This document shows positions 1-10,748 of a stretch of 50,059 bases of DNA, piece by piece (the first letter of the stretch is position 1; the number at the start of each line of letters is the position of its first letter). The position numbers were made by a program, and so were the translations under genes. The notes beneath the pieces were generated by a model. It was not told where the DNA came from. It saw only the letters and a program-made list of their open reading frames with translations, and made no database searches. The stretch spans positions 1-50,059 of the forward strand of contig JAGFNK010000393.1 of the NCBI GenBank assembly GCA_025769875.1, given 5' to 3'. The DNA is from Russula earlei (taxonomy: Eukaryota > Basidiomycota > Agaricomycetes > Russulales > Russulaceae).

Positions 1-240
1 CTTGCAATACCCCACTTGGGAGGAGTGGAAGGAAGGGTTAGAACAAATATTTTACATATCACATGTAAACCCAGCAAATCACACCGGAAAATAACTCATA
101 TTTGAAACAGACTCATATTAGTTTATTATGTCACTTACATCACACCTGTCATTCCTGTCACTCCCAGAAAATCCTGAAATCCAAGTTCAAGTTCAAGATT
201 CAAGAATTCTTGGTTGGTAAAAGGGGCCTTACAGTTTTGT
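1..240 (-). repeat. Dispersed repeat R5, inverted partner of 13210-13465
   Basis: The reverse complement of this block matches 13210-13465 almost throughout, including the GCAAT/ATTGC end, the 'TTCCACTCC' run and the 'GGATTTTC' stretch. The window starts inside it, so the true left end is unseen. No coding potential was found. It may be a terminal part of an unrecognised mobile element or an old inverted duplication. Confidence 0.75.
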
Positions 241-891
241 CATTCACATAAGTTGATTTCCCAATCAGTGTGTGAACCAGGCCAGGACCTGGCCACTTAT
301 TGTTCTGTTTTGCTTGAAGAAGCCTCTTTTTGCATTGTCTATTCACTTCTATTTCCAACATTGTCATCCAGGTCTCTATGGCTCACTTAGATGCCTCCTC
401 CCTATTTTGGGTAACCCACCATGTGCCAGCCACATGGCCACTCAGCCACAGAATCCCAAAACACTGGATGGACTCTCAGACCTCCTAGAACAATCTGCAT
501 GACATCCTAAAGCTCCACTGACATCATAGCTGTCTGAGCAACTCGACTATGATGTCATATGCTCACTAAGCACTCCACAAGTGATATTATTATGATGTCA
601 TTGCTCCAGTCTCCCTATTTGTCCTGAGTCACCTATTGGTCTGACACAACAAGTTTATGCCCTTGCATCCAATTGGAGTGGTCCAAAGAGTCTGAGTTAT
701 TTCCTGTAATTTGTACTCAGACTTGTAACTAGTATATAAGCCCCAATGTAGCATGGCAGTTGTCAGACTGTCCATTTGTGATACTCTCATCTTCCAGGGT
801 ACTCCCTCACAACTGCTCTGTTTAAAGACTCCCCTTGTCCTCAAGGTACTCTTTGATGACCACCTTGTCTAAAGCCCCTTCACTGCACTGG

Positions 892-2647
892 TGTTACGAA
901 CCAAGGCTAGGCCCTGGCTGTAGATTGTCCCATTTCACTCAAGAGAGACCTCTCTCACTTTGCATTGCCAACTCCCTTCCATTTTCTGGGCTACCCCTCC
1001 TGCGGTACAAGATATTGCTATTGCAAAGGCACTATAACACGACCAGGCACCCATTTCCTAATCGGGTAATCATCGCGTGGCAGCCACATGGTCACCCAGC
1101 CACCAAGAACCTGAAACAGCGGCACCAACTCTTAGAAACTGTTGCATAACTTGTCTGATGTCATCAAGGCTCCAATGAAATCATGGCTGACTGAGCAACT
1201 CCACAGTGACCTCATAGGCTCACTAAGCGCTCCACAGTGACATCATAATGATGTCATCACTCCACAATGATCAGGAATGCGCTCAGTAAGCCTGAAACTT
1301 GACACAAGCAAGTTTATGCCTCTGTAGTCTTTGTAATTGACCCTGTACACTGTATATAATCCCCAATGAAGCATGGCAGTCATCAGACTGTCCATGTCAA
1401 GACTCACTGTTGAACTATCCAGTTCAAGAGCGAGGGGTAAGCTCGAAGACGAGTTGATAAATGTCCAAGACGGCGTGAGCAAGAAGTAGAGTCCAGAGTA
1501 GTAACAGATACCAGAGAGGTACTGTTACTGTGAGAGTCAAACAGTCATGCAGAGAAGAGGCCAGGATAGTCACAAGGGGACGGTCCTTAAAGGAGTATCC
1601 CAGGGATGGAGAGTGCCGTAAACAAATGGACAGTCTGAGGACTGTCCGCTACTTTATTGAGCGCTTATATACTACAAGAGAACTGCTAAATAGGGAACAA
1701 GTCATAACCTTGTTATCAAGCACAGTAGAGTGATGAGTAAGAAGTTGGAGGACGCTTACTGAGCATGCTCAGTCATGCTCAGTAAGCTGCTGAGTAAGAA
1801 GGCTTCTCTTGATGAGTAAGAGCTTCCATTGTCCACGTGTTCACTGCTTTAGTGCACATGTGAGCACCTGATTCATTTCCTGTTAGTTAGTTTAGGGCCG
1901 GTCATTTGAGGACTTGTAGTTTTGTTAGGGAATAGTGTTAACTTATAAGGCCCTTATATAGTTCTATTAGGGTCCCTAGAGTCGACCCTAATACTTCTAT
2001 TAAGGTTCTTAGTATTGCCTTATAGTTCGTTCTATAGTTATTAGAGTTGGTCTAATAACGCGTTGTAGGGCCTTTGATACTAGGTTAGTGCCTATTGTAG
2101 AGCTCCTAGGGTCGTTCCAAAGGGTCCTTAGAAAGGCCTTAATACTGTCTTTTGTTGCTAGAAGGGTTGTCTTTAAGTGAGGCTTGCTGTATGTCGATTG
2201 TGCCGAGAATCGCTCGTGCAACAATGCGCGCGCGATATTGTGGACACCTCTACTCACCCCTTTTGCTCGTGTGAACAGGGTGACACCATAGAGGCTGGGT
2301 TTCCTCCTATAAGGAAGGGTCTTTCAAGGGCCCTCTCCGGAGAATGGTTCATGACAGTCCATTTGTGATACTCTCATCCTCCTGGGTATGCCCCCATGAC
2401 TGCTCAGTTTAAAGACTTCCCTCACCTCCAAGGTACTCTTCTATGACCGCCTTGTTTAAAGCCCCCTTGTTGCACTTGCTTCTAACCTTTGCCTCTGCCT
2501 CCAGTTACATGTACCAGTCCCCATCTGGTATATTCTAGTCATTTGGCTCGTCCTCTTGTTCAACGCCATCTACACCGCCTACCGTCTGTTCCGACCCCTG
2601 CCCACCTGCTCCTGAGTCCTTAGTGATCAGCAGTACGTGTCTCGACA
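892..2647 (+). mobile_element. LTR2 copy B, solo LTR with target duplication ACTGG
   Basis: Begins TGTTACGAACC and ends GTGTCTCGACA, with ACTGG at both 887-891 and 2648-2652. That is a perfect 5-bp target duplication, proving a true insertion into LTR2 copy A. It is split by an LTR1 at 1395-2356. No internal retrotransposon sequence is left, so it is a solo LTR formed by LTR-LTR recombination. Strand is set by analogy with the coding-strand termini of LTR1. Confidence 0.93.
1395..2356 (-). mobile_element. LTR1 (GypA) solo LTR, target duplication GTCCA
   Basis: 962-bp TG...CA element starting TGTCAAGACTC and ending TTCATGACA, flanked by GTCCA at 1390-1394 and 2357-2361. It is the LTR of the GypA Gypsy family, defined by its position next to GypA coding regions at 32690 and 45231. 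It is antisense to the LTR2 it entered and landed in the CAGACTGTCCATTTGT core of that LTR. Confidence 0.95.
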
Positions 2648-2813
2648 ACTGGCCTCCAACCTTTGCCTCTGCCTCTTGCAACATGTACCAGTCCCTATCT
2701 GGTACCTCTTCATCATTTGGCTTGTCCTCTTGTTCAACATGTTATATGCCACCTACCATCTGTTCTGACCCTTGCCCACCTGCTCCTGAGTCCTTAGTGA
2801 TCAGCAGTATATG

Positions 2814-3304
2814 TGTCAAGACTCACTGATGAACAATCCAGTTCAAGAGTGAGATAAAAGCTCAGAGACAAGTTGACTGAGTTCAAGGACAAAGTTGGCA
2901 AAGAGCATGGTTCAAACAAGTAGCAAGTACCAGAGAGGGACTGGTACTGGCTGTGAGAGGTGGTCACAGAAAGAGAGGGCCAGATTGTACTAGATAGGGC
3001 AGTCACAAAGGAGTACCCTTGGGAGTGGAGTGCCACAAATCAAATGGACAGTCTGAAGACTGTTTGCTACTTTATTGAGCGCTTATATACTACAAGAGAA
3101 TTGCTTAATAGGGAACAAGTCATAACCTTGTTATCAAGCACAATTGACAGATGAGTAAGAAGTTGGAGTATGCTTACTGAGCATGCTCAGTCATGCTCAG
3201 CCAGCTGCTAAGTAAGAGGGCTCATAATGATGAGTAAGAACCTTTAGTGTCCATGTGTTCACTGCTTAGTACATGTGTAAAGCACCTGATTCATTTACTG
3301 TTAG
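2814..3304 (-). mobile_element. LTR1 fragment (5' half as read on +)
   Basis: Starts TGTCAAGACTCACTGATG and follows the LTR1 sequence up to 'TTACTGTTAG', where a second LTR1 begins. The remainder is absent. It is more diverged than neighbouring LTR1 copies. Confidence 0.85.
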
Positions 3305-4264
3305 TGTCAAGACTCACTGTTGAACAATCCAGTTCAAGAGTGAGGGATAAGTTCAAAGATGAGTTGATAGATGTCTAGGATGGTGTGGGCAAGAAGTAGA
3401 GTCCAAAGCAGTACCAAATACCGAAGCAGTATGGTTACTGGTAGTGTCAAGCAGTTATGCAGGGAAGAGGCCAGAGTGGTCACAAGGGGACGGTCCTTAA
3501 GGAGTATCCCAGGAATGGAGAGTGCCATAAACAAATGGACAGTCTGAAGACTGTCTGCTACTTTATTGAGCACTTATATACTACAAGAGAACTTCCTAAT
3601 AGGGAACAAGTCATAACTTTGTTATCAAGCACAATAGCTGGATGAATAAGAAGTTGGAGTATGTTTACTGAGCATGCTCAGTCATGCTCAGTAAGCTGCT
3701 GAGTAAGAAGGCCTCTACTAATGAGTAAGTGCCTTTATTGTCCATGTGTTCACTGCTCTAGTGCATGTGCAAAGCACCTGATTCATTACTGTTAGTTAGT
3801 TTAGGGCTGGTCATTTGAGGACTTGTAGTTTGGTTCAGGGAATAGGGTTGCTTATAAGGTCCCTTATAGTTCTATTAGGGTCCTTAGAGTCGACCCTAAT
3901 ACTTCTATTAAGGTCCTTAGTATTGCTTTATAGTTTGTTCTATGGTTATTAGAGTTAGTCTAATAACACATTGTAGGGTCTTTAGTATCATGTTCGTGCC
4001 CTTTGTAGAGCACTTAGAGTTGTCCTAAGGGGTCCTTAGAGAGGTTATAATACTGTCCTTTATTGCTGAAAGGGTTGCCACTAAGTGGGGCTTGCTGTAT
4101 GTCAATTGTGTCAAGAATTGCTCGTGCAACAATGCATGTGCGATATTGTGGACACCTCTACTCACCCCTTTTGTCCATGTGAACTGTGTGGCACCATAGA
4201 GGCTGGGTTTCCTCTACTAAGGAAGGGTCCTTCAAGGGACTTCTCTGGGAAATGGTTCATGACA
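3305..4264 (-). mobile_element. LTR1 solo or chimeric LTR
   Basis: Complete TGTCAAG...CATGACA unit of about 960 bp. Left flank is GTTAG (inside another LTR1) and right flank is CCCAG (Copia coding sequence), so the flanks do not match. This suggests recombination between two LTR1 insertions, one in the older LTR1 and one in the Copia element. Confidence 0.88.
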
Positions 4265-4853
4265 CCCAGACATTGCTTTTGCAGTTGCAACTGTCACTCA
4301 CTTCTCTGCAAACCCAGGACTGGTGCATTGGCAGGCAGTCAAGTGGATCTACTGCTATCTGGCCAGCATGCACAACCTGTGGCTTACTTACAGAGAGACC
4401 AAGTGCACCCTTGATGGATATGTGGACACTGATGGCAGCATGCAAGAAGATCAGCATGCCATCTCAGGCTACACATTCCTTATAGATGACAGCACCATTT
4501 CATGATCATCCAATCATCAAGAGATCATATTGCTCTCAACCATGGAGAGCAAGTATGTTGCTGCTACCCACAGAATGAAGGAGGGGCTGTGGTTGTGCAG
4601 CCTCCTCTCTGAGGTATTTGGACCACTCCCTGAGCCAACCACCCTCTTCTCAGACAATCAGTCAGCAATCATGCTTGAACATGACCATTAGTATCATGCA
4701 TGCTTGCACTAAGCACATTGACATGCATTACCACTGGATTCACTGAGTAATTGAGCAAGGACTGACAACATGGTCACTGATGTTCTCACCAAGGTGCTCC
4801 CCTCTGTCAAGGTCAAGCATTTTGCATCAGGACTTGGCCTGTTCACAAAGTGA
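4265..4853 (+). pseudogene. Ty1/Copia polyprotein fragment: RNase H end
   Basis: This is the C-terminal end of a Copia polyprotein, the RNase H domain that degrades RNA in the RNA-DNA hybrid during reverse transcription. Visible landmarks, in order: HWQAVKWIYCYL, GYVDTDGS, GYTFLIDD, ESKYVAATH, SDNQSAI, a TKHIDMHYHW-type motif, and a closing VTDVLTKVLPSVKVKHFA segment ending in TGA at 4851-4853. In-frame stops occur where the family usually has Trp (after TIS and in the 'FIRW' position) or Gln (before YHA). All are single G-to-A or C-to-T transitions. A one-base phase shift is needed around 4750. The left side is cut off by LTR1, so integrase and RT are missing. Confidence 0.9.
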
Positions 4854-4860
4854 GGGGGAG
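4851..4860 (+). other. Copia polypurine tract
   Basis: TGAGGGGGAG overlaps the stop codon of the Copia ORF and immediately precedes the TGTTGTGATC start of the 3' LTR. This is the expected position of the plus-strand primer. Confidence 0.8.
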
Positions 4861-5203
4861 TGTTGTGATCTTGCAGATCCAGAGCATGCATGATTGAGAT
4901 CAATTGTGGGCAAGTGATGCCAAATCATGCATGTGCAAAGGTGACTGAGGGATCGCCCTGATTCAATATACATTTTGGTATGATCTCATAAGTACTTAGT
5001 TACCTTACATCTCGACTCATTGATAAGCATTGATGATCATATGCTTGATCATCAATGTGCATGCCTTTTCTCATAGATTGTGGGCTTGCATAGCCTGCAT
5101 AGTTTGTCTATTCAAATCAGTAGTCAGTACTGTTGTTTCCCCTCAGTGACTGCTTATGCGTGCGAGTCACAGTCATTATCTTATCAGTCTTTGGAATTTC
5201 ACA
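4861..5203 (+). mobile_element. Copia 3' LTR
   Basis: Runs from TGTTGTGATC to GGAATTTCACA, about 343 bp, directly after the Copia polypurine tract. Its first 120 bases resemble the reverse-strand fragment inside the hAT element at 12370-12566, sharing the motif CGACTGAGGGATCGCCCTGA or close variants. No 5' LTR is in the window. Confidence 0.8.
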
Positions 5204-5374
5204 AAAATGTGACACCCGAATCTGGACTGTCGGACTTTGTCAGCAGAGTGGTGCTTTAACATCTTTACAATTCAGAAAATAAATATACTTACTTAATGAT
5301 AAGAATAAATTACTTGATAACAGAAGTTGTTGTACTCGAAATGGAAATTGTGGCATAACAGAGGGTCAATGTTG
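5204..5374. other. No feature seen
   Basis: AT-rich sequence directly after the Copia LTR. No ORF or repeat was recognised. Confidence 0.5.
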
Positions 5375-5930
5375 TGCTGCACTCTTCCACTGCAATCATG
5401 CCCAAGCCACATCCCACTCCCTCACACCTCTGCCATCCTGCCAGCAACAGACATCACGCCCTTGCGATCATGACAGGGATGCCCTTGCAACAAATTGGGA
5501 CCACACAAAGGCTGAACAGCCCTGCCAACACCACTCCCTCATTGCCTGACTCACCTCCATCATCCTGCCAACACATGCTGCACAACTGTGATCCCCTTCA
5601 TGTGCACATTCTCCCAGCAAACCAACGCACATGAGGGCTGAACAGTCCTGCCCAATGCCACTCCCCCACCTTCATCATCTCACCTTCAACATGTGCTGTG
5701 CCATCATGCACGCACCCTCCTGACAAATCAATACACCACATGAAGGCCGAATGGCCTCACCTAATGCCACTCCCTTGCTGCCTCTATCATGCCAGCACAC
5801 GCTGTGTGATCACAATTGCCTTTGCGAGCACATTCTCCTGACAAACCAGTGAACCCCAAAATGAAGGCCAAATGGTCCACCTAATGCCACCCTCAATGTC
5901 ACCAAGCAGTGTTCTGGCTTTCAGGTGCTT
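5375..5930. repeat. Degenerate tandem repeat, period about 110-125 bp
   Basis: Related blocks recur near 5507, 5633, 5741 and 5861, and probably near 5390. Each carries an AAGGC(C/T)GAA-like start followed by an AATGCCACTCCC-like core and a CATCATCCTGCCA-like tail. Spacing is roughly 123, 109 and 120 bases. No protein product is supported. Confidence 0.65.
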
Positions 5931-6390
5931 TCTTTTTCCCTTTCTTTTTTCTTCCTTTTTTTTCTTCCTTCATGTTCTTGCCTCTGGTATAGGGTATGCA
6001 GGACTGCCCTGGTGGGCCTCTCAGAATCTGAATCATCGCATCATGCACAGCGGAGACAACACTCCACATGCCACAGCTGCTCCCCCAGTGCCTGCACGCT
6101 CACCACGCATGTGATCTTTTATGCACTTGACCCCACATTACTGTAAGGCGACTTGTGGGCTTGGACGTGGAACAGGCCAGACTGACAAAGCACCACCCAC
6201 CGCAAGAAACAGCCAGCCACTGAACACCCAACATGTGCACCCAACACTCCCCTTTCTCCCACCACCAGTCATGCAGCATGCCACCTTGCCCTCCGCTCCT
6301 CTGCCTCTGACAACATTACTGCCAAACACCTGACACATGTGCCTGCAGCTTGCTCCTTTCTCCCACCATCACTCCACCCTCAATGCTATC
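5931..6390. other. No gene seen; pyrimidine-rich stretch
   Basis: Contains a T/C-rich tract at about 5930-5985 and sequence of CA-rich composition. ORFs here look compositional. The LTR1 at 6391 was inserted into it. Confidence 0.5.
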
Positions 6391-7353
6391 TGTCAAGACT
6401 CACTGTTGAACTATCCAGTTCAAGAGCGAGGGATAAGCTTGAAGATGAGTGGATAGACGTCCAAGATGGTGTGGGCAAGAAGTAGAGTCCAGAGTAGTAA
6501 CAGATACCAGAGAGGTATTGTTACTGTGAGAGTCGAGCAGTCACGCAGAGGAGAAGCCAGAATAGTCACAAGGGGATGGTCCTTAAAGGAGTATCCCAGG
6601 GATGGAGAGTGCCATAAACAAATGAACAGTCCTGAGGACTGTCCGCTACTTTATTGAGCACTTATATACTACAAGAGAACTGCTAAATAGGGAACAAGTC
6701 ATAACCTTGTTATCAAGCACAATAGAGTGATGAGTAAGAAGTCAGAGTGCACTTACTGAGCATGCTCAGTCATGCTCAGTAAGCTGCTGAGTAAGAAGGC
6801 TTCTCTTGATGAGTAAGAGCTTTCATTGTCCACGTGTTCACTGCTTTAGTGCACATGCGAGCACCTGATTCATTTTCTGTTAGTTAGTTTAGGGCCGGTC
6901 ATTTGAGGACTTGTAGTTTGGTTAGGGAATAGTGTTATCTTATAAGGCCCTTATATAGTTCTATTAGGGTCCTTAGAGTCGACCCTAATACTTCTATTAA
7001 GGTCTTTAGTATTGCCTTATAGTTCGTTCTATAGTTATTAGAGTTGGTCTAATAACACGTTGTAGGGCCTTTGATACTAGGTTAGTGCCTATTGTAGAGC
7101 TCCTAGAGTCGTTCCAAAGGGTCCTTAGGAAGGCCCTAATACTGTCCTTTGTTGCTAGAAGGGTTGCCTTTAAGTGGGGCTTGCTGTATGTCGATTGTGC
7201 CGAGAATCGCTCACGCAACAATGCGTGCGCGATATTGTGGACACCTCTACTCACCCCTTTTGCTCATGTGAACAGGGTGACACCATAGAGGCTGGGTTTC
7301 CTCCTATAAGGAAGGGTCCTTCAAGGGCCCTCTCCAGAGAATGGTTCATGACA
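6391..7353 (-). mobile_element. LTR1 solo LTR, target duplication CTATC
   Basis: 963-bp TGTCAAG...CATGACA unit with CTATC at both 6386-6390 and 7354-7358. The flanks rejoin cleanly. Short palindromes and the TATA/AATAAA pair (reverse strand) are conserved. Confidence 0.95.
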
Positions 7354-8707
7354 CTATCACCCATGCACACCTGCACCCACACCTGCACGCCCGCATGCCA
7401 CTGCCTCATCAGGCAAAAAAACCCCAACGCTTGAGAGCCAGCCAACCACCTCTCTCAGCATACCAGCCACACCGACTAGTGCCCATTCATCGTTGACTAG
7501 TACAACTTCATATACCCTTTACAGTACATACTTGCTCTCTCAGATACTGTCTTTTAGGATACTCCTTTCTTCCTCTTCTAGTTTATCCTCACTCTTGGTA
7601 CTATACACCTTTGGGCCACACTTGCATGTACATATAAAAACCTACCTTCATCTCTAGGACAAGGGGAGGAAGTGGGAACTAACTAACTAAGCTAAGCAGA
7701 CAAGAAAACATAGCAGCTCTTTTACCCCCATTTTGACCAGCTCATGTGCGCCGCTGCCTCCCATCAAGACATCTTTGCTCAACCCTCTGTCACATTCCCA
7801 CCTCTTTCTCACAAAGTCTAACTGTCCCCTCAGGCAAACAACCTCCCCTTGCACCACATGTGCACACAAGTACCGCCTTACATTACAATCACCTTCACAC
7901 ATGCTCACCTGCCTAGGCATTCCGCTTTCTTTTTTTCTTTCCTTTTCTTTTAGCTACTTGACTTTGATCTGTGAACATGTATCCATGAGTAGGCTAGTAT
8001 ACAATAATAGAACCTGAGTTCTATCATTCTGAGTGTCCCTGCATGTGAATCCCTGCCTTCAACAGCAACAGCGCCAGCCTTCTCAGCATCACAAGTCAAG
8101 CCCTTAGATTAGTTTAAATAATATTTATTTTGTTGTTCTTAACTCTTGAATACACCATTATGAAACTTAAGAGCAATTATTATCTGCATTTGAAAACAAT
8201 TGCAGGGTTTATTATGGGAATTGCCTTGAGGAGCCAAGGTGGTGGGGCACTTGCCTTTTCTGGAGCATGACACTTTTTGCGAAAAGACGTCAACTCCGGG
8301 TGAATAGCGTTTAGTACTGTGCACGGAACGGAAAGTCGTGGGTTGGTGGGCTTAGCGACGGAAGCGGAACGGATTTATTGCCACTCGTTGGTTGCTGTGT
8401 GTCCTTCTCGTTCGGTTTCCTCTGGTATCGCGCGGAGAGGTCAACATGTAATGCACATGCACTGACATGTATTCATATTTCTATTCAATACAATCCAGTA
8501 CTCTCTCTTTTAGAACTAGAGGGGATGTGCGCTTAGAAGAAATCACAGCAGACAACTGTGTAGGAGCTGTGTTCCGCATTGGACTCAAGGCATCATACGA
8601 CGTTAGAAGGACGAGATCTGAGTAATGGTACGGTTACCAGATTACAAGGGGTGAAATAATGACAGTGCACAGAAGTAGGATCAGAGAACCCATCCATTCT
8701 GCGTAGG
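7354..8707. other. Intergenic stretch, no gene recognised
   Basis: Short ORFs only, none with a recognisable motif. Contains a T-rich tract near 7928-7955. The right part (8340-8700) has more CpG and may include the 3' UTR and terminator of the minus-strand F-box gene. Confidence 0.5.
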
Positions 8708-8709
8708 CC

Positions 8710-10383
8710 CTATTCCCGAGGGTGGACAGCCACAGGGTGACCGGAGAGTTTTCGCGCGGCGACGAATGTCATTATACGGTTCGGAACTAATTCCATTGAC
8801 GAGAGGTCGCGTAAGAAAACGTTCTGCAGCGCAGGTAAGACGTTTGTTACTTCTTCCAACGCTTGGCAGACATGTGGCGCAACTCGACCTGATAGAACCA
8901 GATCCTTCACAGCAGTGAACGGGTACAGGAGTTCCAGCCATTGAGTGGTTTCCATGTCGTCTTTCCAGTGTGGTGAAGGATCACCATCCGTGATGTGGAG
9001 CTGAACGAAGGTGGAGAGGAGGAGAAAGGATGAACTGCAGATCTGGGCCAGCGATGCAAGCTGCCCATCTAACTCTTTGCAACTGATTTCTATCGAGAGC
9101 TCCGGAAGCCGGTTTGTGATTCCCAAAGTTGTGAATCGAATTCCACGATCGGAGGTGTACACAGTTGCACTGTCGCATGTCTTGAACGATTCCGTCTGAC
9201 TGATCAACTGGTGAAGTTGCGGGATCACAAAATCGATGTCTATGAAGAATGTTACATCGAGATTATTGAGAAAGGGAACCTCGATTTGGGCCAGTATGTC
9301 TTCCAAGTACTCGTGAACGCCACGGAACTCAAGTCGGGTGAGAACGGGAAGGACAGAGCGTGTGAGCGGAGGAGGAGGTCGACTGGCCGGATATAGAGGG
9401 GATTGGAATTCAAGGCGAAGGGTTCCAAGTCTGGACATGACCGACAAGGCGGTGACCAAATCCTGGGGCGAAATGCAACCGGAACGGGGAATATTGAGAA
9501 GGTGAAGAACGACAAGTTGATTAGCGGACAAAAGTTGTTTCGGCAGTCCTGGAAACGGACAGTTGTCCAAAGTGAGATGTCGCAGAAGTGGGGTGGATCC
9601 GCCCAAGAACGAATCCGGAAGGGACGTCGCAGTGTTTTTGGCTACGGAAAGCCGCAGAAATGTCAGCTCCGGGAATGGTTTCTGCATCGCTGGTGCCAAT
9701 CTTCCCCAGTGTGAAGTCGGAATATTAAACAAGTCGATTCCACATATGCGATGGTGGTGCTCCGACTCGAGGGCAACAGCTACGTTTCTCCAGCAGACTT
9801 CCCATAAGGTGTGAGGTTGACTTATCACCATAGGCAAGACTGGCCAGACGTCCAACATCTCAGACATCGGTCGTTTTCCTGTGTACTCAAGTCGCAGGCT
9901 CAGGCGATTTGGAGATGCAAACATCACATGTCGCCATCTTTGACACACATGGACCAGTGTATGCCATTTGTTTGTCCGTACGGGCCAGCAATTCACATAG
10001 AAATGAAATATCTCCACGAGGACATCATCGGGGAGCGTGTTGACTGTCACCTGGTCTAATTTCCACTGGTGAATGGTCGTTATGGACACTGAGCAAAAAG
10101 ACACACCCTGGCGATGTTCACAAGGACTTGCTTCCAACAAGGCTTGGAAGGGGCCACCAATCGCAGTCGGGGAGCAGGCGGCGCAAGGAAATAATGATTT
10201 GACGAATCCAGTGAGTAATGAGACGTAACATCGGAGAGGCCGACGACGACTATGTGAACCTTGTAGTGACTTCAAGGATGGTGACACTCGCTTGACGTAC
10301 TGGCGAAAGTTCATTAGTAGGGATGTAGCCTGGGGGTAAGGTGATTGTCTTGAATTATCCATGAGCCACAAGCAGCAGGACAC
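8710..10383 (-). CDS. F-box domain protein (basidiomycete type)
   Basis: Uninterrupted 557-residue ORF and the only intact-looking host gene in the window. An F-box lies at about residues 115-165 (LPDDVLVEIFHFYVN, then W-x-x-LVHVCQRWRHVMFASP and RLSLRL). The rest is Leu-rich with irregular LRR-like spacing (LRHLTLDNCP, LGTLRLEFQ, LTRLEFRGV). F-box proteins of this type are expected to bind Skp1 through the F-box and recruit substrates to an SCF ubiquitin ligase through the C-terminal repeats; the substrate cannot be inferred. The Met start is uncertain. The first 100 residues are atypical ahead of the F-box and might include an unspliced intron or belong to another exon. Unlike the surrounding relics it has no CGA-to-TGA stops, which suggests recent selection or youth. 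A hAT element lies 155 bp upstream. Confidence 0.85.
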   Translation of the reverse strand: MSCCLWLMDNSRQSPYPQATSLLMNFRQYVKRVSPSLKSLQGSHSRRRPLRCYVSLLTGFVKSLFPCAACSPTAIGGPFQALLEASPCEHRQGVSFCSVSITTIHQWKLDQVTVNTLPDDVLVEIFHFYVNCWPVRTNKWHTLVHVCQRWRHVMFASPNRLSLRLEYTGKRPMSEMLDVWPVLPMVISQPHTLWEVCWRNVAVALESEHHHRICGIDLFNIPTSHWGRLAPAMQKPFPELTFLRLSVAKNTATSLPDSFLGGSTPLLRHLTLDNCPFPGLPKQLLSANQLVVLHLLNIPRSGCISPQDLVTALSVMSRLGTLRLEFQSPLYPASRPPPPLTRSVLPVLTRLEFRGVHEYLEDILAQIEVPFLNNLDVTFFIDIDFVIPQLHQLISQTESFKTCDSATVYTSDRGIRFTTLGITNRLPELSIEISCKELDGQLASLAQICSSSFLLLSTFVQLHITDGDPSPHWKDDMETTQWLELLYPFTAVKDLVLSGRVAPHVCQALEEVTNVLPALQNVFLRDLSSMELVPNRIMTFVAARKLSGHPVAVHPRE

Positions 10384-10538
10384 TTTATGGGTACTTCCAG
10401 GTTGAAAGAAATTTCAATCTTTATTGTTCTTATGCCTACACGTCCGACTTCTGGGTAGCTTACTTAACCTGTCTGGTATCAGGATGACCTACAGTACAAG
10501 TACAGAGTTGACATGTGGCGTACAGAGAGCCTAACAAT

Positions 10539-10705
10539 TAGGGCTGCCAACCGTACCGTATACGGCTACGGCCGTACTCGATACGGTATGTATACGGCTA
10601 CTATCCGTACCTGTTACCCGTACCGTATGCTTCCACTTCAGCAGCCTATACGGTACGGTACGGGGTAGAAGACGGCCGTAATACGGCATTACGGGTTATT
10701 ACAGT
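10539..10705. repeat. hAT left end: TIR plus subterminal TACGG/CCGTA repeats
   Basis: Dense array of CCGTACCGTA, TACGGTACGG and related motifs in both orientations after the TIR. Subterminal repeats of this kind are typical transposase-binding sites in hAT elements. The sequence is strongly self-complementary. Confidence 0.8.
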
Positions 10706-10748
10706 CAAGCAAAATTTGATTAAACTGAATGAATGACAATGATATCTA

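Larger units (their letters stand above)
269..2813 (+). mobile_element. LTR2 copy A, diverged solo LTR split by copy B
   Basis: The left part (269-891) and right part (2648-2813) together make one LTR2: a TGTGTGAACC-type start, a TATA-like region near 730, the CAGACTGTCCATTTGT core near 765-780, and a 3' part ending near the CAGCAGTA motif. It is more diverged than the LTR2 copy inserted in it, so it is older. Its last bases merge into an LTR1 start at 2814, so the true 3' end and target duplication are not visible. Confidence 0.8.

Noticed and set aside
1530..1733. Recurring ORF MRVEQSRREEARIVTRG...
   Set aside because: Also an LTR1-internal frame running antisense to the LTR's own transcription; no domain.
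1960..2000. TTAGGG-like motifs suggesting interstitial telomere repeats
   Set aside because: They are part of LTR1's short palindromes and are not tandem.
2177..2368. Recurring ORF MGLAVCRLCRE... found in many places
   Set aside because: It is part of LTR1 and recurs only because the LTR does; length and frame end vary with the flank.
9403..9714. Plus-strand ORFs across the F-box gene
   Set aside because: Opposite-strand shadows of a 557-codon frame with a recognisable F-box.
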